Shown here: piece by piece, positions 24,869 to 36,488 of the stretch
Layout of the letters: every line of letters begins with the position of its first letter
Position numbering within the stretch: position 1 is the stretch's first letter
NCBI GenBank assembly: GCA_964019135.1
Contig: OZ025248.1
Location: forward strand, 11,787,574 to 11,851,573
DNA length: 64,000 nt
Direction of reading: 5' to 3'
DNA from: Arenicola marina
Lineage: Eukaryota > Annelida > Polychaeta > Arenicolidae
Program-made: the position numbers and the translations under genes
The notes under the pieces: model-generated
Databases searched by the model: none
What the model saw: the letters and a program-made list of their open reading frames with translations, nothing else
What the model was told of the DNA's origin: nothing

Positions 24869-25510
24869 GGTCAGCAGCCTCTGACCCTCATCCAGATTTA
24901 ATTAGCCCGTCTGGGTGCAGTAGTAACAGAGCGAACCTGCGGTCAGCAGCCTCTGACCCTCATCCAGATTAATTTAGCCCGTCTGGGTGAAGTAGTAACA
25001 GGACGAACCTGTGGTCAGCAGCCTCTGACCCTCATCCAGATTAACTTAGCCCGTCTGGGTGAAGTAGTAACAGGGCGAACCTGTGGTCAGCAGCCTCTGA
25101 CCCTCATCCAGATTAACTTAGCCCGTCTGGGTGAAGTAGTAACAGGGCGAACCTGTGGTCAGCAGCCTCTGACCCTCATCCAGATTAACTTAGCCCGTCT
25201 GGGTGAAGTAGTAACAGGGCGAACCTGCGGTCAGCAGCCTCTGACCCTCATCCAGATTAACTTAGCCCGTCTGGGTGAAGTAGTAACAGGACGAACCTGC
25301 GGTCAGCAGCCTCTGACCCTCATCCAGATTAACTTAGCCCGTCTGGGTGAAGTAGTAACAGGGCGAACCTGCGGTCAGCAGCCTCTGACCCTCATCCAGA
25401 TTACTTAGCCCGTCTGGGTGAAGTAGTAACAGGGCGAACCTGTGGTCAGCAGCCTCTGACCCTCATCCAGATTAACTTTGCCCGTCTGGGTGCAGTAGTA
25501 ACAGGGCGAC
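24869..25510. repeat. Nine 72-bp tandem repeats, each with two hairpins
   Basis: Units start at 24869, 24941, 25013 and so on every 72 bp. Each contains GGTCAG-CAGCCT-CTGACC (6-bp stem) and CCAGA...TCTGG (5-bp stem). Copies are almost identical, so the array is recently homogenised. It lies about 0.8 kb upstream of the Helentron coding remnant; a link with that element is possible but not shown. Confidence 0.9.
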
Positions 25511-26346
25511 CCCGAACGAATAAACGAACGAGGAAACGAACGAGAAAACGAACGGAAACTGAACTGAAACTAGGCGAACGCACAAAACTGCACGTTGTTT
25601 GCTTGTTTGCATTCTGTTTGTGTTCTACCTCTCCGAAGTCGAGCATCCCACTGTTTGTAGTACGCAAAGGGACAACTGACTCTTCAACCGTCACGGCTAC
25701 GCATACGAGAGTCCCGCATACAGCAACAAGTGCCATCGCTGAAGGACGACACCATCGAATGTTTCTTGCATATTGTCTGGACAGTACCAAACTGGATTAA
25801 GAGTGTCAACTCATATGATAAAGAATTGTGTTGTCACTTCCATTGTTTTCTTGCAGTTATTTGGAACAAATAAAGTCTGCTTCTGCGGTGCCGATCTCTT
25901 AATAGACATTTTGCTGGTTGCGATTTCTGTTCTCAAATTATAGTCAGTGACCCATTAGCTCTACCATAACACGCTGGCTTAAACATCGGTATCTACTTCA
26001 TCAGCTACATGCGGAGTCTCTTGAAACACTGCATCGAAGTTGCATAGTGTTCTAAATGTGATCACATTCTACAAAAGACTAGTGAATCGCAAATTTCTTC
26101 TGAAATGTTTACATTTTTACCGTTAATTGACTTCGCTACTGTAAACTATTCACACAAAAAACTGGCATCATACGGCGTCACTAGCCTTAGACTAGAAAAC
26201 TAGCATTTTTCATCAAATTGCTTTGCCGCATTGTGATTTAATATTTATTTCATGTTAATATTGTGAATTTCTACTACAATCTACTGCCATGTGGCCGGTT
26301 GACTAATCCTCGCTGTCTGACCACATCTCACGAACGTTTTACAATA
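25511..26346. other. Stretch between array and Helentron
   Basis: A run of GAACGAATAAACGAACGAGG-like words follows the array. A small open frame at 25603-25800 has no recognisable domain. A pyrimidine-CAG acceptor-like word at about 25842-25856 and an AATAAA at about 25867 are visible. This could be the 5' part of the Helentron or unrelated sequence. Confidence 0.4.
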
Positions 26347-27740
26347 ATGCCGAGGTTAAAAAAGAAAAGTGTAGCCCAACAACAACGAGCCTCGAGGGAG
26401 CGGACTAAACGGGCACGTGAATGCGAAACACCTGATGAAACAGCCAGGAGACTGGCAAGAAACAAATCAACCACTAAACAGGCCCGTGAATGCGAAACAC
26501 CTGATGAAACAGCTAGGAGACTGGCAAAAAAGAAATCAACCACTAAACAGGCACGTGAACGTCCATCGCCCACAGTTAGGAAACACATACGTTTGCAAAA
26601 TAAATTAGCAACTGCCATCGCCTCATGTATCGTCGGACAGTCTGCTTGGTCAAGGAGGAAAGCTACACAAAGGCATCAGATGCACTCCGAAATTCAGTTC
26701 TAGAACACCGCAGACGATCCGTAAACGGAAAAGAATGGATATGCAGAACGTGCCACTATGCGTTGAAGCGCGGGAGAATGCCCACTGAGGCAAAGTGCAA
26801 CAAATTGACACTTTCGCTTCAGCCACCAGCGCTGTCTGATTTGAACGATCTGGAATTGAGATTGGTCTCGCAGAGGATTCTGTTCATAAAAATGGTTGGA
26901 CTTCCGCGCGGTAAACAATACGGTATACATGGCCCTGCCGTAAATGTACCATCGAAACTCGACTTCGTGTGCAAACAATTTCCAAGGTTGCCCTCCGAGT
27001 GGCAACTGGTACCACTGAAACTGAAAAGACGACTAAAATACAAAAGTCATTACATGCATAACTACGTCCGCCCAGTCAAAGTCCTTGATGCGCTAAGATG
27101 GCTGAAAGAAAAGAACAAACATTATGCCCAGATGAACATCAACGACAACTGGGAAAGCGATTGCGAGAGAGACGATTCAGAGGTCTGGCATGCAATGACC
27201 ACTAGTGACACAGAACGCAACCTTGCGCAAGAGTCAGCACATGATCCATCGCAGTCCGTAGTCCGTGTCCATGAGCGTGAAGCAAGCAATTTTGTTTCGC
27301 AAACTGTGGAAATCGTAAAGCCATTTGTTCAAGGATTGAGAACAGTTGAACAACGAGCAGCTGAACGAAATATGGTTGTTGTCGACGTGCCCAGGGACGG
27401 CAACTGTCTGTTCTCAGCGATCTCCTACCATTATAACCAAAATCATGAAGATGCCATCACTGCGACTGACTTGAGAAAGAGGTTGTCCGATTACATGCGA
27501 GAAAACCCAATGTGCGCCAATGAACTGTATTACCGCGACTTCCTAGCTCAACCTCTCGAGGCAGCCGACCCCATGAACGCCGACAAAGAACGACCTAGGC
27601 CTGAGGATGAGTACATAATGGCTATCGAAGACCCTGCAAGTCGCCAGGAAATTCGCTGGATAAACTACTTGGATCGACTAGCAGATGGTACGCAGTGGGG
27701 GAGCATTTAGCTATACAGGCTTTGGCTGATATGCTCGACG
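26347..27740 (+). pseudogene. Helentron N-terminal part: DUF6570-like region and OTU protease
   Basis: The frame starts at ATG 26347 with a Lys/Arg-rich segment containing two copies of a 23-residue repeat (RECETPDETARRLA...). The frame then shifts between about 26625 and 26700. The next piece carries CRTCHYALKRGRMP and GLPRGKQYGIHGPAVNVPS, words typical of the DUF6570 region of animal Helitron proteins. At about 27382-27430 comes DVPRDGNCLFSAISYHY, the catalytic Asp-Gly-Asn-Cys motif of OTU-family cysteine proteases. A second frameshift at a G run (about 27697-27701) is followed by the rest of the OTU fold in another frame up to a stop near 27840. OTU proteases cleave ubiquitin-like chains; their role in Helentrons is unknown. 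Confidence 0.8.
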
Positions 27741-27810
27741 TCTGCATTCGTGTCATCTCGTTAAGTAGCGATCACGTGGAAGAGATACATCCCATGTATG
27801 GCATTATCAT

Positions 27811-29677
27811 GTGGGCCTCATACAGCAGTACCACTTCGTAGCCCTGGCCGCTAAGATACCAGAACGGCATGATACAGACGCAACAATGCAACATGCAAAT
27901 ACCACCGACAATGTAGAGGAATCCCAGATGGAAATAGCCGAGGATGAAGCAGCGTTCGAGCGAGCTCGAGATTTGATTGGCCTACCCTTTGCCTCTCGTC
28001 TCATGCCGGAAAATCCTGATTTAGCGAACAGAGAACTGAGCATTGCACCCGCAGAGAACGAGAAACCGAAGCGCATGTTCAGTGATGAAAATTACGAAGA
28101 ACTGGCACATCCTGAAATGGTCCCCGATGGCACAAATGCTTTTAGCACTATACGACCACAACGCATCGCCCCAAGAAAGTATTTCAACCAAAGGCTTCTA
28201 GATGTCGACGGCCGCTTCGCAAAGTCCATTGACTACCTCTTTAGTGCCCAATATGCTGTTGAAGACAAGCAGGTACACGGCGATATCAGCCACTTCATAT
28301 TTAGACGCGTACCAAAAGAACAACACATGGGAAGAAGAATCAATGCGGCGTTCGTACGAGATAGTGAGCGAATGAAAGAACTGGTTCGGACTGATCATGC
28401 GTACAAACTTCTCAGGCAAGTGCGAGGATCACCGGCGTACTTTCAAAGTGTCTACCACGACGCACTTGCAATGATAAGAGCCTTCGGCGTGCCAACATGG
28501 TTTCTCACGCTCACCGCGGCCGACATGCACTGGCCAGACATGATTCACAGACGATGACGTGAAAAACATGACATGGAAAGACAAACACATGTGGCTTCGA
28601 ACAAACCCTGTCACGGCAGCGAGACATTTCCAGTACAGACTCGAGTTACTATTCACTGACGTTCTCAAATCGAAGGCCCATCCAATTGGAGAAATAAGCG
28701 ATTACGTGGCTCGCATCGAATTCCAAGCTCGCGGATCCCCACACGCTCACATTCTGATTTGGGAAAAGAATGCTCCCAAGCTCGACGAGCAAAGCGATGA
28801 AGAAATCGGAACATTAGTTGATAACTACATCACGTGTTCTCTGCCACAAGACGATCCTACTTTTAAAGAGAAAGTCGCCAGGTTTCAAAAGCACAGCCAT
28901 TCGTGGTATTGTCGCAAAAACAAGTCTTGTCGCTTCAAATACCCAAGACCGCCAAGTCCGTGTACGATCATTGCAAGAAAACCGAGCGAAGACACTGATA
29001 ACATGGAAACCCTGAATCATGCGAAAAACGTCTTGCAGTCCGTTCGCACAGTGCTAGATGACGCAAACACTGCACCAGACATCACTCTAGCCGAGATGCT
29101 GAAAACAGCCGATATGACTCAAGACGAGTACGTCCAAGCGTTGACTGTGTCACAATCTGGAACAAGCATAGTTTTAGCCAGAACGCCATCAGAGCAGTGT
29201 ATCAACCAATACAATCCGGCTATACTCATGGCTTGGGGAGCCAACATGGACATACAATACATATTAGATGCGTACGCGTGCGTCATGTATGTCGCCTCCT
29301 ACGTTACAAAGACTGAGCGAAACATGGGTGAGCTTTTGAAACAGGCTTCGGCAGAAAGCAGAGACGACGACATAAGAACGACACTGAGGCGCGTTGGTTC
29401 GGTCTTTCTCAACCACCGGGAAGTGAGCGCACAGGAGGCTGTGTACAGAATACTGTCTATGCCATTGAAACGATTCAGCAGACAAGTAGTCTTCGTGAGC
29501 ACTGATCGCAAAAGCGACAGAACAGCCGTTTTGAAGCCCACAAGGCTACTGGAAGGAAAAGATGACGATGATGAAGACATATTCCAACGGAGTTTGATTG
29601 ACAGATACGCTGCACGGCCTGACAACCTTCAAAATCTCAGTCTAGCGGAATTTGCTTCGAACTACGCCACACAATAG
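27811..29677 (+). pseudogene. Helentron HUH Rep endonuclease (broken)
   Basis: Two frames, 27811-28557 and 28559-29677, cover the Helitron N-terminal domain and the Rep nuclease, with a frameshift near 28550. The first contains TWFLTLTAADMHWPDMI, a family hallmark. The second has the metal-binding HUH motif in GSPHAHILIW and the paired catalytic tyrosines in MYVASYVTK. HUH Rep proteins nick one strand and attach covalently to the 5' end to start rolling-circle transposition. The catalytic residues are all still present; inactivation comes from frameshifts and a stop at 29675-29677. Confidence 0.85.
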
Positions 29678-29713
29678 ACAGTACAGACAGCCTTCCGCAC
29701 ATACTAACTGACA

Positions 29714-31545
29714 ATGATACTGACGACGTTGCTGATGCCGACCGAAATGACCTGCCTATCAAAATTCAACTCCAAGATGGCAACGGTCAAATGCGAAAGC
29801 GCAAGCGAAGCAGCCATTCGATTTCGCAATGTTCACTACAACAAAGACACCGATGAGTACTTCCGAACACGACTTATGTTGTTCTGCCGATGGCGCAACG
29901 AAGAGAAAGATATATTAGGGGGACTGCAGAAACTTTGCTGAACGATATGCACAAGTGCAAGACACAATTAGAGCTGTGGAAGCGCATTTCACATAGCACA
30001 TTGAACTGATCGATCAGGCTGTTCTCCAGAATGTCATAAACGGACCACCCGAACACGCATGGGACAACATCGCACAAGAAACAGAACACCAACGGCTGCA
30101 AGACGAAGGAGAGGGAATTGACGTTGAGCGAAATATCGAACAAGAAGATCTGGATGCAAACGCTGCACTGATAACTGCAGCAAAAGACACTCGATTCGAA
30201 TTGTGCGGGCGCTATGAAGCTCAAGCTCTGACGGAAACAATACCCCCAGCGGAATATCGGCAAATGATTCGTGATTTGAACGAGAAACAAAGGCAGATTG
30301 TTTTCTACCATCGAAAGTGGTGCAAAGAAGCAGTGATCGCCCTGAAAAAGAATGAACAAGTGAATCCTTACAGGGTATTCTTGAGCGGTGCAGGCGGAGT
30401 GGGAAAAAGTCACGTGATACGTTTGATAAAATCAGACACAAAGAAACTTTTGTCACTGTCACAGAAATTTGCACCTACCGATGCGACCGTTCTCCTGATG
30501 GCCCCGACAGGCGTAGCCGCATTCAACATTGGTGGCATGACCCTACACTCCGCCCTCTTGCTCAAGGTATCGAAGTATAATGCGTACGAAAAGCTTCCGT
30601 TCGAGAAACTGAACACGCTGCAATCTAGGTTGGAGAATGTACAATTGATCATCATCGACGAAGTGTCAATGGTTGGGTCAAACATGCTCCTCACCATCCA
30701 CAAGCGTTTGTGCGAAAGGTGTCTCTGGCAACGGTGTATGGTTTGGAAATGTATCTGTCCTTGCCGTTGGAGATCTCTATCAATTGCCACCAGTCGGTCA
30801 GCCATACATATTCGCCCCACCCAGTGATACCATGGCTCGTCTGTACTGCGGTTCATTATGGACTGACGAATTTCGCTTTCGCGAACTTACGGAGTGTATG
30901 AGACAGAAAGGTGACACAGCGTTCGCTGACCTCCTCAATCGTGTACGGGTCAATGACACTACCACACGCGACATAGACGTACTCAAGTCGAGACAAACCA
31001 CTGAAGATAGCCCTGACTATCCAAAGAATGCCCTGCACCTTTTTGCACGAAACGTTGACGTGAATGCGCATAACGACAAGCGACTGAACCAAGTGGCACC
31101 CCAAGACCAGCAAATTCGCCTCCTTGCACAAGATGGACAGAGAGACAGCACCAAACAATTGGAAATTACCAACGCCAACGAACAGATCTCTCACTGGTGG
31201 AATGGACACGGTGCTCACCATTGCAGTCGGTGCAAGAGTAATGATGACGTCGAACGTTGACACTACGGACGGTCTAGTCAATGGAGCTCTAGGAGCAATT
31301 GAGGCTGTGATGAGAGACACTTCGGACATTGTTACAAGTATTCTCGTTCGCTTTGACAATGAAACTGTCGGTCAAAAAAGCCATTCGCGCTAGCCCGTGG
31401 CGAAAAGAACATCCTCATAGCGTTCCCGTTGTACGGTATGACATACAATACGACAAATGCGGCTCGAAAGGTGCTCAAGTGACACGCCGTCAATTTCCGC
31501 TAACACTAGCATGGGCAGTCACCATTCACAAGTGCCAGGGCCTTA
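29714..31545 (+). pseudogene. Helentron Pif1-like helicase (broken)
   Basis: The leading segment at 29780-29930 has the linker words RFRNVHYNKDTDEYFRTRL and WRNEE. The helicase follows with Walker A GAGGVGKS (about 30390), motif Ia APTGVAAFNIGG, Walker B IIIDEVSM (about 30650), motif III GDLYQLPPVG, and RRQFPLTLAWAVTIHKCQGLT near 31490-31545. Frame changes occur near 29940, 30720, 31180 and 31380. The usual C-terminal helicase motif (ALSR type) is absent. The frame instead passes straight into the endonuclease, pointing to an internal deletion at about 31545-31560. Confidence 0.8.
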
Positions 31546-32144
31546 CCTATAATTCCATACACGAAAGAGGTCTGCTTGCTGAAATCGATGTCATGTGCTT
31601 CAGCGAAACATATCTGACTGTGACAAACAGCACCAATGACTTCCTCAAGGCACACAATTACACAGGATTCAGACTTGATATCGACGACACGCACTGTCAT
31701 AACGGCAAACACGGTCTCCTCACGTGCGTCACTTCAACGTTACGACCACAAGAATTGACTCTTGCCAAAGAGCCTGGCCTACAGTCTCTCATCGTTGCGC
31801 TACATACGCCAAAATCGAGATTAGTGATCTGCCTTATTTACCGTCCACCGTCCCTCTCCACAACGACGTTTCTAGCATTGTTGGAACGCCAGCTGCTTCA
31901 TCTACCGCTAAATGTACCCACAGTCGTCCTGGGTGATTTTAATGACAACATCATAGACAAGACCACCGCTATAGTCACGATGATGGGCCAATATGGACTA
32001 AAACAACTAGTCACACAACCAACCACCAAATCCGGCAGCCTTTTGGACCACGTCTATTACAGCAGAGTGGACGATGCAACATGCATTGATGTCAGGGATA
32101 CCTACTATTCTGACCATGACGCCACATTCAACATACAACTGTAG
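31546..32144 (+). pseudogene. Helentron C-terminal endonuclease (EEP fold)
   Basis: Continuous with the helicase frame, about 195 residues. Contains the acidic metal-binding CFSETYL, then YRPPS, the catalytic LGDFND, SLLDHVYY and the final SDHDAT. These are the signature blocks of the endonuclease/exonuclease/phosphatase family as found in Helentrons and non-LTR retrotransposons. No internal stop, but the N-terminal strand region is shortened by the junction with the helicase. It ends at a TAG at 32142-32144. Confidence 0.8.
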
Positions 32145-32212
32145 ACGCATCGAGCAGCGACAGATAACAAAAGCAACGTTGCAAAATTTGCCGGGTAGGC
32201 AATGCGTTTTCG

Positions 32213-32505
32213 GTGTTTAGAGAAATACTAATTTCATTTGAGCGTGACTCCCATGAGCCTTTGCGCGGCGATTCGCGGACTCGCTCCCGCCGCGCGTTCC
32301 CACGCGACTTGCTCCAGAAGAACCGAAGGGAACAGACAGACTGTTTGAATACGGGAATTGCCTACGGTTTATCCCCGGTCACGACATTCCCGGATTATTG
32401 GTTACTGCGATTTAATAATAAAGGAACGAAAGATCACACCGTGTCCGTGGGTTAATTAGTCATAGAAGCTTGCACCCACAACATTTTGGCGCAGTCGTCA
32501 GGATC
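32213..32505 (+). mobile_element. Candidate solo or truncated LTR with primer-binding site
   Basis: A stretch starting TGTTTAGAG and ending near CACCCACAACA (about 32483) contains AATAAA (32417-32422). It is followed at once by TTTTGGCGCAGTCGTCAGGATC-type sequence, which looks like a Gypsy primer-binding site. No second LTR or pol fragment is seen, and the left edge is a guess. A fragment of a different LTR element is the best reading. Confidence 0.4.
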
Positions 32506-34675
32506 ATCTGGAGCAAGCCACGGTGTTAGTGACGCAGTGATCCGGGGGATTAGATAAAGGATGATGTCTGATGACGAGACCGATTGAGTTATTCACAAGC
32601 TTTCCAGCATGACCACCACAACGTATTAAGTCACATTCCACAGTCATACTCCGGTCGCAAGAACTATGTCGCCCAAAATGATAAGTGGGTCGGGGGGGGG
32701 GGCATTAGTTTCGTCGGTAGAAATGTCCGCCTCTGACGAGCTTGCTGTCGGTTGACATCCATTAGGTCACATGCTATGCGCGACCCAAGGAAATATTACG
32801 TCCAAGACTATTATTTCTGGTCAACGTGACCAGATAACTGCCATACGTATTAATAATAACGTGTTATCCATAATGACAGTCGAGCATATTATGCCCTAGC
32901 AATTTACTGTATTATGAATTTCTATTATGATCATCATTACAATTATTATGTCTATTCGACCCATGTTTTTTTTTCTTCCTTTGTTTCATGTCCGTGTCCT
33001 TGTGCGTATGTCTCTGTAGGTCGCATAACGGAACATTTTAATCGGCATTCCTTCCTCTTGAGGGTGGCGATTTCCATTTACCGATACCGAAGACCACTGT
33101 CATCTGCAGCGTAGGTATAAGTAACTTCAAAACAAACACGGGGTGCCGTATGACACCTTCATAGACCGCAAATATACAGAGTAATTTAACACTAGCATAC
33201 ATATGCAGTACTTTACAAATATGTCACTTCACCGAGTCCGTCGTCCTAGATAGCGCCTACCGTACGCACTTTAACTTACATAGCGCCTACAGTGCGCACA
33301 TTGGCCGACATAAATACACTTTCGTAAGCCTGCTGGTATCTGGTGAACGCAACTTGGTTCCCAGCCTACGACTCTTCGCTAGATGGCGCTGTCACACAGG
33401 CACTTTGCAAGGACAATAGCAGCGCCCTCTATCACAGAGAATTCAAAGGTTGGGAACCAGGCTGCATTCACAGGCACCAGCACGTGCCCAAAACAAGTAT
33501 GGCGCCCGGTTCGGACGTTGGTGCTTCGTAAATCATCTTGCAGACACAGATACAGATGATCAATCTTTTTGATTGTTTGGAAGAATTTGATAGCTAAAAG
33601 ATTAATCTATACAAAAATGTGATATTTAGCCCCAGTGTAACAATTTCTTACTCGCTCGCCAGGGCGGCGCTGCGCAAATTGATAGATTGATTTCTCCAAA
33701 TTTAGTACCGGGGACCCAGCCTAGGCCGTATAACACACGGACGATGAAAAGAAAAGAGTTTACGCTCAGTTACAACTTTTTAACCATGGTACAATAAGTA
33801 TTTTGCTGTATTAAATACACACAGCTCGTTATTTCTATGTTTTATTCTTTAATATTATAATCTTGTAAGTAATTACAGCTGATTTGGCCGTGTTTCAAGA
33901 ATCTTTAAATTTGCCCCCGGCCGACAGCGGTAAAAAAAAGCAGCTTGCGTAGCCCCACGGTGCGCGGCCTGGGGTACGTTGCTTATGGCTTATTATCGGG
34001 AACGACTAATAAGGATTTGAACTTGAGCGGATAGGCCAAGGACGCGTACAATTTTGAAACGGAAGTGGGGTAAGGTTCGCAGCGATCAAGAGCAGTCCCG
34101 CATGATCATATTACACTGTGGGCGACGATTCTTCTCAAATAAGCGGGGATAACCCGTAAATATCGATGCTTGATAATTATCTTTTATTTATCAATATTTT
34201 ATACCATTTAGATTGTGCTGCTGTTTACAAAGTAGGTATAAGAAATTTAATTATTAAGTGGATAACCCCGCAACAAATGGAAATAGTTTGAGGTGACCAA
34301 TGTCGTTGCATAGCGAGTCCGAGTGACCAAAAGTGTCATTCTGCCGGCAGAGGGAGCTCGTTCCTCACATCACCTCTGCCCCACGTCACCGCCCACCTCA
34401 CAGTTGACCCCAACGGTCCTGAGGTCACGAATGGTTTTAGAGGTTTTTTAAAAATTAATATTGAATTTTCGATGCAGCTAGAATTTGAAAAATATAGACA
34501 TTTCGTTGTCGAATGGTCACAATGGAAGAGTTAAGCCAAAAATTATTTCAAAGTCACAGTCAAATCAACTGTTAAGATCAAGGTCATTGTAGTGGACCGA
34601 AGACGTAATCTGGATTTAACATTTTACGTCATCTCACTCTACGGGTGACGCAATCTCGTTATACCATTTCACCAC
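32506..34675. other. Intergenic, no gene seen
   Basis: No supported gene. A G run lies at about 32690-32701, and a small foldback element at 33342-33475 is listed separately. AT-rich from 33560 to 33900 and 34140 to 34260. Confidence 0.5.
33342..33475. mobile_element. Small foldback element, ~134 bp
   Basis: GTGAACGCAACTTGGTTCCC at the left is matched by an imperfect inverted copy ending GGCTGCATTCAC at the right (20 of 25 positions). A further inner pair, AGATGGCGCTG and CAGCGCCCTCT, makes the whole segment nearly self-complementary. The 62-codon frame across it is not a gene. Confidence 0.55.
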
Positions 34676-34805
34676 TGCCGTGTCTGTAATTGTTTTGTCG
34701 TTCGCGGTCGAGTGATAACTACGACGAAGCTTTAAGCTCAACGGCAACTCTGTGTCTTTTTATTTCTTAAGGTAGCACCCCAGTAAATCCTCAACATATA
34801 TTACA
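34676..34805 (-). repeat. Gypsy 3' LTR
   Basis: 130 bp, begins TG and ends CA on the plus strand. It matches 56206-56325 except for a 10-bp indel and about seven or eight substitutions. On the minus strand it contains AAGAAATAAAGA, a polyadenylation signal. Confidence 0.85.
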
Positions 34806-35485
34806 GCACCCTATCTTTCACAAAAAAAAGAAGATATACATCAACTGCTGAAGTTCTGATAAAACAGTTTGCTAAACTTGAGATGATATATCATATCTTG
34901 TATACCATTAGATTGGAATCTTACAGGTTATATAATGATAGGAAATATTAGCGGAGATAACAATTGTGCTTATATTGCTTTGTAGAAACCCAAAATGACT
35001 GACAAAGTTATATGTCGCCGTAGCATACCTTTTTTTACTCACTACTTCTACTTTTTATTACTTTTTTTGTTTGAAATTCTACAACTTACAAAGAAAACAG
35101 AATTGATTAAAAGTGCATACGCACTACTGATATCAGACAAGAATTATTACTCTTAATCCTTTACTATAATATTATGCGATTGAAAGATCACACATGAAAC
35201 ACACCTACATATATTTCTTACTCTGGGACGCTGTACCAAGCGGCTCCTAAAAAAAAACTCTCCCTCACTTCGTACGGCAGGCCCTCTTTCTTCAGAGGGC
35301 ACTCCAGTCCTGACCCTATGTTCGTGCTACCACGAAATCCCTGTACGTAGCAGGCATGACCACCCTGCGCTCTCTGGCTGTGGTGGTTACAGGATTGCCT
35401 ACAGTAATGCTGACCTGGCGTCCTGGCCTAGCTGGTTGGGTAGGGGTTGGAATGGACGTTGCGGTCATGGGTCTGGGAGTATTTA

Positions 35486-35881
35486 CTAATGCATTTCTTG
35501 GACCCGGTGGAGCTGAATTAGCAGTCGCTGGTGGAAAAATTCGTGGTCCTCGCATAGTGGTCCTGCACTCCGGCCTGACCCGCGGCACATAGGTAAGTCC
35601 CATCGTACTGCCTGTCCACTGATTCGGCTCGGAATGATTATTGGCTCTGTCAGTTCTGGTGGCAAACCGAACGTGTCCGACACTACCTCTGTTGTCTTGA
35701 GTAGATGGGCTCGGTTTCGGCGGTATACCCTGTTGCCTTTCGTTAGCAATCGGTACGTTCTAGGCTCCGGTCCAATACCTACTATTTTTGCGAGCTCCCA
35801 CCCAGAATCTGTCTGCATTCCTACTAGCCCAGTAAACTTGGCCCTTCTGAGAACAAGCTGATAGGCAGAAGGGTCAAGCAA
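35486..35881 (-). pseudogene. Gypsy pol C-terminus (after integrase core)
   Basis: Minus-strand frame with LRRAKFTGLVGMQTDSGWEL, KIVGIGPEPRTYRLLT and YRRNRAHLLKT. The latter is the Tyr-Arg-Arg-Asn-Arg word that closes many Gypsy pol proteins. It is separated from the integrase core by the foldback element and by decayed sequence. Confidence 0.7.
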
Positions 35882-36488
35882 TACACGTGGTTAAAAAAGT
35901 AGTAATGCATAACCAAGCTCACTTCGATGAATGATTGTCGATTATGACAACGAGCTTACCTCTCTAAATCGCTTCGACGCTCTTCTTCAGACATTACTTG
36001 GACCCTAGGATGCATTCCTTTTAAAGTTTGCTCTCTATTACTTGCACATCAATTATATTTTCATCGGTTGTTAACGGTTTTCCTCTCTGACGCTTCAAAG
36101 TTGACCAGGCAATAGAACCGACATCATCCGCATGGCGGCGCCGCTAGTTGCGTCAAAAACGCACGCACGACTATAGACACACAACGAAAGTTAGTGGCGC
36201 CACCATGCGGAAGCTTTCGGGTGTATTGCCTGATGTCAACAAACGAGCCGCGTCAACTGCCCAGAAAAATGTGAATCGGCAGAGAGGGAAACCGTTAACG
36301 ACCGACGAAAATATCATTGATGTGCAAGACGTAGAGAGCAAACTTTAAAATGAATGCATCCTATGGTCCAAGTAATGTCTAAAGAAGAGGGTCGAGGCGA
36401 ATAGGACAGGTAGGTTCGTCGTCATAATCGACAATCATTCATCGAAGCCAGCTGGGTGATGCGATGCTACTTTTTTGACCGTGTGTAT
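35881..36488. mobile_element. Foldback element inserted in the Gypsy copy
   Basis: The left arm (about 35881-36130) and right arm (about 36215-36488) are inverted copies. They share ATACAC ends, the word CTTCGATGAATGATTGTCGAT and the word CATTACTTGGACC (the right arm adds an A). The centre holds ATGGCGGCGCCGC and its inverted partner. There is no transposase. A 66-codon open frame in the right arm has no matching domain and is not credible. Target duplication not resolved. Confidence 0.65.

Larger units (their letters stand above)
26347..32144 (+). mobile_element. Helentron-type rolling-circle transposon (coding remnant)
   Basis: Domains lie in order on the plus strand: basic N-terminus, DUF6570-like region, OTU protease, Helitron N-terminal domain, HUH Rep nuclease with two-tyrosine motif, Pif1-like helicase, and a C-terminal endonuclease/exonuclease/phosphatase domain. 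OTU plus C-terminal endonuclease is the Helentron (Helitron2) arrangement. At least seven frameshifts or stops break the single long protein into pieces, so it is inactive. The termini were not located; limits given are of the coding part only. Confidence 0.85.

Noticed and set aside
24869..25510. CRISPR-like array
   Set aside because: Units are tandem without spacers and the DNA is eukaryotic.
29874..30474. Minus-strand frames of 146-179 codons
   Set aside because: Shadows of the Helentron helicase.
33343..33531. 62-codon frame
   Set aside because: Lies across a small foldback element.
36148..36348. 66-codon frame in the foldback element
   Set aside because: Part of an inverted arm; no domain.
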